From Clostridia bacterium (GTDB lineage: Bacteria; Bacillota_A; Clostridia; Oscillospirales; CAG-272), in contig JAFXHW010000131.1 in assembly GCA_017533545.1 (NCBI GenBank), positions 1 to 7,911 of the forward strand: DNA of 7,911 nt. Reading direction: 5' to 3'. The notes below the pieces were generated by a model. The model saw only the letters and a program-made list of their open reading frames with translations. It was not told where the DNA came from and did not search any database. Positions 1 through 5,990 of this stretch are shown one piece after another; within the stretch, counting starts at the first letter, position 1, and each line of letters opens with the position of its first letter. The translations under genes and the position numbers were made by a program.

Positions 1-315
1 GCGCTCGATAGTGGGGCGGATGGCCGAAATGCCCTGATTTGTCTGACAGTCGGTAACGATGGCGTTCTGTCCGCGAGATGCAAATTCTTCGCGCCAGAGA
101 GCGGTTATGTCCGGATCGGCAAGGGACGCTTTGTTAAGTATTGTTAGCAGCGGCTTCTGACCGATGATGTTAAAAAGCTCGGGATTGCGCGAGCTGTAGG
201 GAATACGTGCATCGGTAAGCTCAAGCACAATATCAACGGAGGGCAGACATTCTTTTATAATGCGCCTCGTTTTGGCCATATGGCCGGGAAACCATTGAAT
301 GTTTTCGGATGGCAT
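1..315 (-). CDS. rbgA: Ribosome biogenesis GTPase RbgA (YlqF), N-terminal 105 residues, cut by window start
   Basis: This is the N-terminal part of a circularly permuted GTPase that assists late assembly of the 50S ribosomal subunit. The visible protein begins MPSENIQWFPGHMAK, and the IQWFPGHMAK signature followed by VDIVLELTDARIPYSSRNP (about residues 27-45) is characteristic of RbgA/YlqF. In this family the G4 motif comes first. Here it reads NKAS at residues 61-64, where the usual form is NKxD, so the guanine-specificity Asp is a Ser. The G1 and G3 motifs lie outside the window. The ATG at 313-315 is supported by an AAGGA ribosome binding site (323-327) with 7 bases of spacing. The gene follows lepB by 32 bases on the same strand, so it is probably the distal gene of an apgM-lepB-rbgA operon. 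The family assignment is secure; only the portion outside the window is unseen. Confidence 0.93.
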   Translation of the reverse strand, partial: MPSENIQWFPGHMAKTRRIIKECLPSVDIVLELTDARIPYSSRNPELFNIIGQKPLLTILNKASLADPDITALWREEFASRGQNAIVTDCQTNQGISAIRPTIER

Positions 316-347
316 TTTACTGTCCTTTTCGTCAAATGTTTGTTATC

Positions 348-1046
348 TTATTTTACTGTTCCGATCTTGTCAAAGGGTAGAACTCTGAATACCACGCGTC
401 CGACGATGAATCTCTCGTCGATAAGGCCGATCATTGCCGAGCGGGAGTCGATCGATCCGTTGCGGTTGTCGCCGAGCACAAATACGTATCCTTCCGGCAC
501 GATAAGGGGGAAGGTGATGCCGTCGTTGTAGGCGCGCATGGGCATATCGTCGTATTTTTTGATGTAATCTTCCTCAAGCTTTTCGCCGTCGATGTAAACG
601 CTCCAAGTGTAGAAATCAATGTTGACCTCCTGACCGCCAACAGCGATAATACGCTTGACGAGGGGCTCGTTAAATCCGATAAGATCGGTTTCGCACTGAT
701 TCCATGGGGATTGGCAGACGATGATGTCGCCGTTTTTGGGAGTATAGGCAATATCGGAAACGATCAGAACATCGCCCTCTTCCAAAGTGGGCAGCATCGA
801 TTCGCCGACAACGGGAGAGTGGCGGCCGATGAAGGTCATAAGGAGAAGCACTACCGTAAAAGCGAGCACGAAAAGCTCGATCCACTCGAAAACGGAGTGA
901 ACAAGGCTAATTCGCTCGGGAGCGGCATCGTCCTTTGACTCTTCATTTGCTTTGATGTCGGCAGTATCCTCGTCAAGTGTATCCTCGACGGGGCAAGAAC
1001 TCTCTGCTGAGGTGTTTTCTGTATTTTTGTTTTCGTTGTTTTCCAT
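348..1046 (-). CDS. lepB: Signal peptidase I (type I leader peptidase)
   Basis: This enzyme cleaves signal peptides from secreted proteins on the outer face of the cytoplasmic membrane. The 232-residue protein has an unusually long, acidic N-terminal stretch (about residues 1-45, rich in Glu, Asp and Ser). One transmembrane segment follows (about 53-73), then the S26 peptidase domain. The catalytic Ser is S83 in GESMLPT, the general-base Lys is K131 in LVKRIIAVGG, and the conserved GDNRNGSIDSR box is at 192-202. Size and single-anchor topology fit Gram-positive SipS-like enzymes. The ATG at 1044-1046 has an AAGGAT site (1057-1062) 10 bases upstream, placed in the 21-base gap after the apgM-like gene. 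Neighbouring rbgA is the usual partner in Firmicutes, although rplS, normally upstream, is missing here. The acidic cytosolic tail looks species-specific and has no evident function. Confidence 0.96.
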   Translation of the reverse strand: MENNENKNTENTSAESSCPVEDTLDEDTADIKANEESKDDAAPERISLVHSVFEWIELFVLAFTVVLLLMTFIGRHSPVVGESMLPTLEEGDVLIVSDIAYTPKNGDIIVCQSPWNQCETDLIGFNEPLVKRIIAVGGQEVNIDFYTWSVYIDGEKLEEDYIKKYDDMPMRAYNDGITFPLIVPEGYVFVLGDNRNGSIDSRSAMIGLIDERFIVGRVVFRVLPFDKIGTVK

Positions 1047-1067
1047 TGTACGAAATATCCTTGACTT

Positions 1068-2270
1068 TTATTTTTTAACTATGAAGCTGTCAAATAAATT
1101 GTAGCCGTGGGGGATGTAATTGTTTGCTTTTACGCAGTTTTCTTCGGTATAGCAGTCAACTCCGGCCTGCTTTTCTGCGCTGTCGTACATAAAGAAGGGA
1201 ACGGGATCCATCGCGTGGGTGCGGGTGACCATCGGAGTGGGATGGTCGGGAAGAACAAGGATTCTGAAATCGTCGCCGCAGCTTTCAAGATAGGAAAGCA
1301 CAGGCTTCAGAATACGCTCGTCGATGTACTCGATCGACTTGACCTTGTTGTCAAGTTCGCCGCGGTGACCGCATTCGTCGGGAGCCTCGACGTGGATGTA
1401 TACGAGGTCGGTACCGTTTTTGAAAGCGTCGATAGCGGCATCTGCCTTGCCCTTGTAGTTGGTGTGTATGTTGCCGGTCGCGCCGTCAACGTCGATAACA
1501 TCCATTTCGGCGCATTTGCCTATTCCCTTGATGAGGTCGACTGCAGAAATAACGGTGCCGCTGATGCCCCATTTTTCACTAAAGCTGGGCAGCGAAGGCT
1601 TTTTGCCGGGGCTCCACAGCCATATCGAGTTTGCAACGCGGAGTCCGCGTGCCCGTCTTGCTTCGTTTACGGGATGATGTTCAAGAACCTCACGGCTCTT
1701 TTTCATGAGCGACAAAAAGGGCTCGGGCGGGAGGTATTCACCTATAACGCGGCCGGGGATGTCGTGCGGACGCATGAAATCGCGAAAATCGGGCGCGTTC
1801 TGCCAGAGAATGCAGTGACGGTAGCTTACGCCGGTGTAAAAATGCAGATAGTCGGTGCCCAGATGCTCGTTGAGCGCTTTCATCAGCTCGTCGGCTTCGG
1901 CGGTGGTGATCTCGTCGGCACTGTGATCGAGGATGGTTTCCTCCTCATAGGGAAGACCGTTTTCACTCAGAGTAACGACGTTGCAGCGGAACGCAGTCTC
2001 GTCATCGCGCATTTTAAGACCCATCGCGGTGGCTTCAAGAGGGGAGCGTCCGCGGGAATATACCTTGGGATCGTAAGAGAGAATAGCAAGATTTGCTGTA
2101 TCGCTTTCGGGAACCATTCCCTCGGGCACGTTCGAAACGGTGCCGCAGAGGGAGGCTTTGGCAAGGTTATCCATAGTGGGCTTGTTGGCAGCCTCCATGG
2201 GGGTCTTGTTGCCCAATTCTTCTATTTTGTAGTCGGCCATGCCGTCGCAGATGAGAACACAGTATTTCAT
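1068..2270 (-). CDS. apgM: Cofactor-independent phosphoglycerate mutase, archaeal (ApgM) type, or related proposed homoserine kinase
   Basis: This 400-residue protein belongs to the alkaline-phosphatase superfamily branch that includes archaeal-type 2,3-bisphosphoglycerate-independent phosphoglycerate mutases, which interconvert 3- and 2-phosphoglycerate. The metal and catalytic residues are visible: D9 in LICDGMADY, the nucleophile S56 in PESDTANLAIL, D298 and H302 in HVEAPDECGHRGE, D342/H343 in LPDHPTP, and H352 in TRTHAMDP. The length is typical of the family. A bacterial subfamily of these proteins has been proposed to act as a homoserine kinase when found with threonine or methionine genes. 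No such genes are adjacent here, so the substrate is open. The ATG at 2268-2270 is the only plausible start I see, although its AAGGAAA site (2284-2290) is spaced a long 13-15 bases away. This gene appears to lead the operon with lepB and rbgA. A long open frame on the opposite strand is a coding shadow. Confidence 0.88.
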   Translation of the reverse strand: MKYCVLICDGMADYKIEELGNKTPMEAANKPTMDNLAKASLCGTVSNVPEGMVPESDTANLAILSYDPKVYSRGRSPLEATAMGLKMRDDETAFRCNVVTLSENGLPYEEETILDHSADEITTAEADELMKALNEHLGTDYLHFYTGVSYRHCILWQNAPDFRDFMRPHDIPGRVIGEYLPPEPFLSLMKKSREVLEHHPVNEARRARGLRVANSIWLWSPGKKPSLPSFSEKWGISGTVISAVDLIKGIGKCAEMDVIDVDGATGNIHTNYKGKADAAIDAFKNGTDLVYIHVEAPDECGHRGELDNKVKSIEYIDERILKPVLSYLESCGDDFRILVLPDHPTPMVTRTHAMDPVPFFMYDSAEKQAGVDCYTEENCVKANNYIPHGYNLFDSFIVKK

Positions 2271-2339
2271 TTCGGTCAGTCAATTTCCTTTTCGTAGAGT
2301 TAGCAATTTAAATATACTTACAAAAGTATACCATTTTCC

Positions 2340-2368
2340 ATTATATCACAAGTTCTCAAAGATAACAA
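2340..2368 (-). promoter_or_regulatory. Sigma-A type promoter for the apgM-lepB-rbgA operon
   Basis: Read on the minus strand, a TTGTTA -35 box (2363-2368) is followed after exactly 17 bases by a perfect TATAAT -10 box (2340-2345), giving a leader of about 60 bases before the ATG at 2270. A second possible -10, TATACT at 2325-2330, lies just downstream but has no well-spaced -35. The -35 box is embedded in the inverted repeat AAAGAT-N6-ATCTTT at 2358-2375, which might be an operator. Confidence 0.65.
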
Positions 2369-2458
2369 TATCTTTAACAATCTTTTAAAAAAACAAACCT
2401 ATAAAATTAATATAAGCGGGCAATTTGGAGCAGAAAAACACCCGATTGGCGAATCAAC

Positions 2459-2488
2459 TTGACAAATTAGTCAAATTGAGGGTATAAT
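2459..2488 (+). promoter_or_regulatory. Consensus sigma-A promoter for the glycosyltransferase gene
   Basis: A perfect TTGACA -35 box (2459-2464) and a perfect TATAAT -10 box (2483-2488) are separated by 18 bases. The predicted transcript starts near 2495, leaving a short leader with GGAGGTG at 2508-2514. The -35 box forms the left half of an inverted repeat, TTGAC-N6-GTCAA (2459-2474), so a repressor could occlude it. The promoter diverges from the apgM promoter about 90 bases away. Confidence 0.8.
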
Positions 2489-2521
2489 ATCAAAAAAGAC
2501 AGATAGCGGAGGTGAATCGGA

Positions 2522-3739
2522 TTGGCAAAAAAGAGAATGCTTGTTCTGGGTATTATTATGAATTGCGCGGGAACGGAAAAATCGTTTATTTCCTTTGCGC
2601 AGAATATCAATTACGACGAGTGGGAAGTTGACCTTATGCTCGCCCACCGAACAGGTCAGCTGATCGATTCATTGCCCAAAGAGGTCAATATCATCGATTT
2701 TCCCGACAGAGATATCGCCGATATGTTCCTGCTCAGCTCAAAAAATGCGGTAAAGACCATCTGGAACTGCTTCATTCGCCACAATCCGCTCACCGCTTTT
2801 GAGGTATTGCCTTACTTTGTAAAGTTGATTCTTAACCCCAAAAAGCGCGCCGACACCGCAACGAGAATGTGGTGCGATCTTATGAAAAAGCACGCAAGCG
2901 AAATCGATACCGAATACGACGTTGCTGCTGCATATTGGGGAGATCGCACGATGTTTTATATGTGCGACAAGATCAAGGCGAAAAAGAAGCTCGCATGGCT
3001 TCATTTCGATTACGGCAACCCGCCGCGTGACGATGAGCTTTACCTGTCATATTTCAAAAAATGCGATGCAGTTGTAACGGTATCCGAAAAGATAAACGAT
3101 TCGCTTACGGCATATTTTCCCGAGATTGCGTCTAAATGCCTGACTATCGAAAATATCAACGATCCCGCTCAGATTCGCGCGATGGCTGATGCCGGCGAAA
3201 GCTTCGACGACGGCTATACGGGCAAACGCCTGCTTTCGATCGGACGTATATCCGAACAAAAGGGCTTTGATATTGCCGTTGATGCGCTCAAAATACTGAA
3301 AGATGCGGGATATGATCTTCGCCTTTATATTGTCGGAACGGGAGATGAAAGCGATATAGCCGCGCTCCGCGCAAAAGCAAAAGAGAGGGAAGTGTCGGAT
3401 ATGCTCGTTTTGCTCGGTGTGAAGATGAATCCCTATCCCTATCTGCGCGACTGCGATATTTACATTCAGCCCTCGCGATACGAGGGTAAGCCGATAACCG
3501 TCGAAGAGGCCAAGATGATGCAAAAACCGATCGTAGTTGCAAACTACATTTCGGCATCGGAACAGCTGGAAAACGGACATCTCGGTATGATCGTGCCGAT
3601 CGATGCCGATGCTCTGGCGAAAGGGATAATGCGTCTTTATGATGATCCTGCCCTTGCCGAAGAATATACAAAGCGCCTGTCTGAACGCGATTTTTCAAAC
3701 AGAAGCGAGATAGAAAAGTTCTACGGCATCGTAAAATGA
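2522..3739 (+). CDS. GT4-family glycosyltransferase (GT-B fold)
   Basis: This is a retaining glycosyltransferase that transfers a sugar from a nucleotide-sugar donor, most likely in synthesis of a surface polysaccharide or glycolipid on the cytoplasmic side of the membrane. It has 405 residues. The N-terminal acceptor domain contains the MNCAGTEKS loop (residues 13-21), in the place of the usual GGAE-type loop. The C-terminal donor domain begins near RLLSIGRISEQKGFD (236-250), with R242 and K247 in the phosphate-binding positions. It contains YIQPSRYEGKPITVEEA (314-330), whose E321 and E329 form the EX7E pair typical of GT4. The start is TTG at 2522-2524, chosen because GGAGGTG (2508-2514) lies 7 bases upstream; the first in-frame ATG is at codon 6. 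The gene stands alone between its own promoter and the rplS promoter. The sugar and acceptor cannot be read from sequence. Confidence 0.9.
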   Translation: MAKKRMLVLGIIMNCAGTEKSFISFAQNINYDEWEVDLMLAHRTGQLIDSLPKEVNIIDFPDRDIADMFLLSSKNAVKTIWNCFIRHNPLTAFEVLPYFVKLILNPKKRADTATRMWCDLMKKHASEIDTEYDVAAAYWGDRTMFYMCDKIKAKKKLAWLHFDYGNPPRDDELYLSYFKKCDAVVTVSEKINDSLTAYFPEIASKCLTIENINDPAQIRAMADAGESFDDGYTGKRLLSIGRISEQKGFDIAVDALKILKDAGYDLRLYIVGTGDESDIAALRAKAKEREVSDMLVLLGVKMNPYPYLRDCDIYIQPSRYEGKPITVEEAKMMQKPIVVANYISASEQLENGHLGMIVPIDADALAKGIMRLYDDPALAEEYTKRLSERDFSNRSEIEKFYGIVK

Positions 3740-3780
3740 ACTGAAATTATAAACAAACTTTAAATTTTTCGCAAAAAGTG

Positions 3781-3809
3781 TTGATTTTTCTGCATCTTTG
3801 TGATAAAAT
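3781..3809 (+). promoter_or_regulatory. Promoter of rplS with extended -10
   Basis: A TTGATT -35 box (3781-3786) is followed after 17 bases by TAAAAT (3804-3809), preceded by TGA, so this is an extended -10 element. Transcription should start near 3815, giving an rplS leader of about 100 nt. The -10 overlaps the left arm of a perfect 9-bp inverted repeat (AAAATACCC at 3805-3813, GGGTATTTT at 3825-3833, 11-base loop). That repeat could also act as a weak terminator for the upstream glycosyltransferase gene, since four T residues close its right arm. Confidence 0.6.
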
Positions 3810-3814
3810 ACCCA

Positions 3815-3916
3815 AGTCTGTTATGGGTATTTTGCCTAAAACAGCTGTTCAGAATGGTCCTCTGCTGTGCTCGGTACGAACATTCGGTGATTTTTTAATA
3901 AACGGAGGAAGCCAAA
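3815..3916 (+). promoter_or_regulatory. rplS 5' leader, candidate L19 autoregulatory leader
   Basis: About 100 nt of untranslated RNA precede rplS. It can form a hairpin with ACAGC (3841-3845) pairing to GCTGT (3864-3868), extended by AGA (3851-3853) with TCT (3861-3863). A competing pairing, GTTC (3847-3850) with GAAC (3878-3881), is also possible. Then come a T-rich stretch and the GGAGGA ribosome binding site (3904-3909), 7 bases before the ATG. Firmicutes rplS genes often carry an L19 leader thought to mediate feedback by the ribosomal protein. I place this leader in that class from its position and folding, not from a model match. Confidence 0.4.
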
Positions 3917-4258
3917 ATGGATCTTATTCAGGCTTTTACACAGGAGCAGATGAAGAAAGAGGTTCCCGTATTCAATATCGGTGATACCGTCAGAATTCAC
4001 AACAGAATCGTAGAAGGAAATCGTGAAAGAATTCAGATCTACGAAGGTACCGTCATCGCTCGTCAGGGCGGCGGCCTTACCGAAACCTTTACCGTTCGCC
4101 GCATCACCTACGGTGTAGGCGTAGAGAAGATTTTCCCCATCCATTCTCCCAACGTAGAGAAGGTTGAGGTTACTCGCCGCGGTAAAGTCAGACGCGCTAA
4201 GCTTTACTACCTGCGCGACAGAGTTGGTAAGCAGTCCAAGGTTAAGGAACAGCTTTAA
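3917..4258 (+). CDS. rplS: 50S ribosomal protein L19
   Basis: L19 is a component of the large ribosomal subunit located at the interface with the 30S subunit. The 113-residue length is normal for the family. The core is clear: [26 protein letters not shown] (about residues 20-45), the [18 protein letters not shown] segment, [21 protein letters not shown], and the C-terminal basic [20 protein letters not shown] strong GGAGGA site (3904-3909) supports the ATG at 3917. In most Firmicutes this gene is followed by lepB and rbgA. Here those two lie upstream on the opposite strand, and rplS is a monocistronic unit with its own promoter, leader and terminators. Confidence 0.98.
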   Translation: MDLIQAFTQEQMKKEVPVFNIGDTVRIHNRIVEGNRERIQIYEGTVIARQGGGLTETFTVRRITYGVGVEKIFPIHSPNVEKVEVTRRGKVRRAKLYYLRDRVGKQSKVKEQL

Positions 4259-4300
4259 TTTAAGCATTCTGAACCGAAGCGTCAGTTCAAAAAGGCAACC

Positions 4301-4351
4301 AATACACATAAAACTGCTGTCTTATATCGGGACAGCAATTTTATGTGTATT
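4301..4351 (+). terminator. Long hairpin downstream of rplS, probable terminator
   Basis: A nearly perfect inverted repeat has arms of 21 bases: 13 matched bases (4301-4313 with 4339-4351), one C/A mismatch, then TGCTGTC (4315-4321) with GACAGCA (4331-4337) around a 9-base loop. It lies 42 bases after the rplS stop. The tail after the stem is only moderately T-rich (TTGCTTTTA), so it may be a weak terminator or an RNA-stabilising stem, with the next hairpin doing the rest. Confidence 0.6.
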
Positions 4352-4395
4352 TTGCTTTTATGAGCAGTAAAAAAGCGGCAAAAATACCGACGTCC

Positions 4396-4432
4396 AAAGA
4401 GGATTTGCGACTACGCAAAATCCTCTTTTTTT
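4396..4432 (+). terminator. Intrinsic terminator
   Basis: AAAGAGGATTTGCG (4396-4409) pairs with CGCAAAATCCTCTTT (4414-4428) through a 4-base ACTA loop with a single bulged base, and the right arm runs into seven T residues (4426-4432). This is a classic factor-independent terminator for rplS. It insulates rplS from the acyltransferase operon, whose promoter starts about 40 bases further on. Confidence 0.85.
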
Positions 4433-4468
4433 GTCAAAATTTTTTTACCGTTTTGTGGTTCTTTTCTC

Positions 4469-4497
4469 TTGAAAAATGAGATAGGCTATGATAGAAT
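4469..4497 (+). promoter_or_regulatory. Promoter of the MBOAT-DHHW operon with extended -10
   Basis: A TTGAAA -35 box (4469-4474) and a TAGAAT -10 box (4492-4497) are 17 bases apart, and TG at 4489-4490 gives an extended -10. The predicted start near 4504 leaves a leader of only about 30 nt. The ribosome binding site of the first gene is weak (GGGG at 4519-4522, 11 bases before the ATG), which suggests modest translation. Confidence 0.65.
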
Positions 4498-4533
4498 ATT
4501 ACCAACGACAAAAAATACGGGGTTTCAACAAAA

Positions 4534-5967
4534 ATGCTTTTTTCAAATCTGCTTTTTATATACATATTTCTTCCGCTTTTGTTTATTTTATACTATCCGT
4601 TTAAAAATCTGATTTGGAGAAATGCTGTACTCGCCGTTTTTTCCATGTTCTTTTATGCATGGGGAGAGCCGATGCTGGTACTTTTGATGCTGGCAATAAT
4701 CACGATAAACTACATATTCGGACTTGTAATTTCGCACTGCATAACGGCAGGAAAACAAGGCGCGGCAAAAACGGTACTTGCCTTGTCGGTCGTTGCGAAT
4801 CTTGCGGCTCTTGTCTATTTCAAATACGCGGGCTTTTTCGTTTCAAGCATCAATCTTATCCCCGGACTTGCATTTAAAGTACCCGAGATCGCACTCCCGC
4901 TCGGAATAAGCTTTTTCACTTTCCAGGCGATGTCATATACAATCGACGTTTATCGCTCCGATGCCCCCGTTCAGAAGAATTTCTTCTATCTGCTTTTGTA
5001 CGTTTCGCTCTTCCCGCAGCTTATTGCAGGCCCCATCGTTCGCTATCGTGACGTTTGTGCCGAGATAGAGGACAGAACGGTAAGCGTGCAGAATATAAAC
5101 GAAGGAATATTCCGTTTTTCCGTCGGTCTTGCAAAAAAGGTATTGCTTGCAAATCCCTGCGGACAGGTCAGCGATTCGCTTCTGGCCACTCCGATTGCCG
5201 ATGCGACTGTTTCGGGCTCGTGGCTTGGCGCACTCTTTTTCGCCATGCAGATATACTACGACTTCTCGGGATATTCGGACATGGCGATAGGCATGGGCAA
5301 AATGCTCGGCTTTGAGTTCAAAGAAAACTTCAATTACCCCTATATTTCCCGCTCGGCTACCGAGTTCTGGCGCCGCTGGCATATCTCTCTGGGAAGTTTT
5401 TTCCGCGACTATCTCTATATCCCGCTCGGAGGCAGCCGATGCTCCTCTCTCAAGTGGCTGAGAAATGTACTCGTCGTATGGTTTTTGACAGGTATGTGGC
5501 ATGGCGCGTCCTGGAATTTTATCATCTGGGGACTTTTCTACGCGCTCCTTTTGATACTTGAAAAGCTTGTATTCATGCCCATAGGCGAAAAGATAAACAA
5601 GGGAATATCGACCGTTGTATCCTACGCCTATATGATATTCGTCACCCTTGTCGGCTGGACGATATTCTACTATACCGAGGATCTTTTGCCCCGACTTAAA
5701 GTGATGTTCGGCATCGGTTCTTCGATCGGCGATATCTACGAGATGTCCATTCTCCGCTCAAATCTTTTCCTGCTTGTTGTCGCCGTCATATTCTGCACGC
5801 CGATCATCCCGAAAGTGCTTTGCAAAATCACGTCAAAGATGGGCGAAAACGGCTCTTATGCCGTCGGACGCATCTGCAAGACCGTTTTTGCACTTGCCGT
5901 TATTGCTATCTCGACTGCGATGCTCGCAGGCAATTCGTATAATCCATTCCTTTATTTCCGTTTCTGA
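4534..5967 (+). CDS. MBOAT-family membrane O-acyltransferase (AlgI/DltB-like)
   Basis: This polytopic membrane protein probably moves acetyl groups from a cytosolic donor across the membrane for O-acetylation of an exported polysaccharide or wall polymer. Its 477 residues contain many hydrophobic segments from residue 3 to about 465, around ten or more spans. The MBOAT hallmarks are clear: LPLGISFFTFQAMSYTIDVYR (121-141), FPQLIAGPIVRYRD (160-173), YYDFSGYSDMAIGMGKMLGF (241-260), and FWRRWHISLGSFFRDYLYIPLGG (278-300). The invariant catalytic His is H323 in TGMWHGASWNF. Length matches AlgI-type enzymes. The ATG at 4534 has only a weak ribosome binding site. The next gene, 23 bases downstream, encodes a DHHW protein of the AlgX/AlgJ type, the usual partner. 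Which polymer is modified cannot be told; the glycosyltransferase at 2522-3739 is nearby but in a separate transcription unit. Confidence 0.94.
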   Translation: MLFSNLLFIYIFLPLLFILYYPFKNLIWRNAVLAVFSMFFYAWGEPMLVLLMLAIITINYIFGLVISHCITAGKQGAAKTVLALSVVANLAALVYFKYAGFFVSSINLIPGLAFKVPEIALPLGISFFTFQAMSYTIDVYRSDAPVQKNFFYLLLYVSLFPQLIAGPIVRYRDVCAEIEDRTVSVQNINEGIFRFSVGLAKKVLLANPCGQVSDSLLATPIADATVSGSWLGALFFAMQIYYDFSGYSDMAIGMGKMLGFEFKENFNYPYISRSATEFWRRWHISLGSFFRDYLYIPLGGSRCSSLKWLRNVLVVWFLTGMWHGASWNFIIWGLFYALLLILEKLVFMPIGEKINKGISTVVSYAYMIFVTLVGWTIFYYTEDLLPRLKVMFGIGSSIGDIYEMSILRSNLFLLVVAVIFCTPIIPKVLCKITSKMGENGSYAVGRICKTVFALAVIAISTAMLAGNSYNPFLYFRF

Positions 5968-5990
5968 TATTTGCGAAAGGTGTATGTGTT

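Noticed and set aside
1107..2297. A 396-codon open frame on the plus strand opposite the apgM-like gene
   Set aside because: It is almost exactly antisense to a gene with clear catalytic motifs, its translation shows no recognisable domain, and it has no convincing ribosome binding site. It is a by-product of codon bias.
3047..3580. Minus-strand open frames within the glycosyltransferase gene
   Set aside because: They are antisense to the conserved GT4 donor domain and show no start signals or motifs of their own.
4261..4290. A small TGAAC/GTTCA hairpin just after the rplS stop
   Set aside because: The stem is only 5 bp with a 10-base loop and no T-tract, so it is not distinguishable from chance.
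4360..4440. A short plus-strand open frame beginning ATG AGC AGT after rplS
   Set aside because: It runs through the intrinsic terminator hairpin, has no ribosome binding site, and its apparent codons are just the stem sequence.
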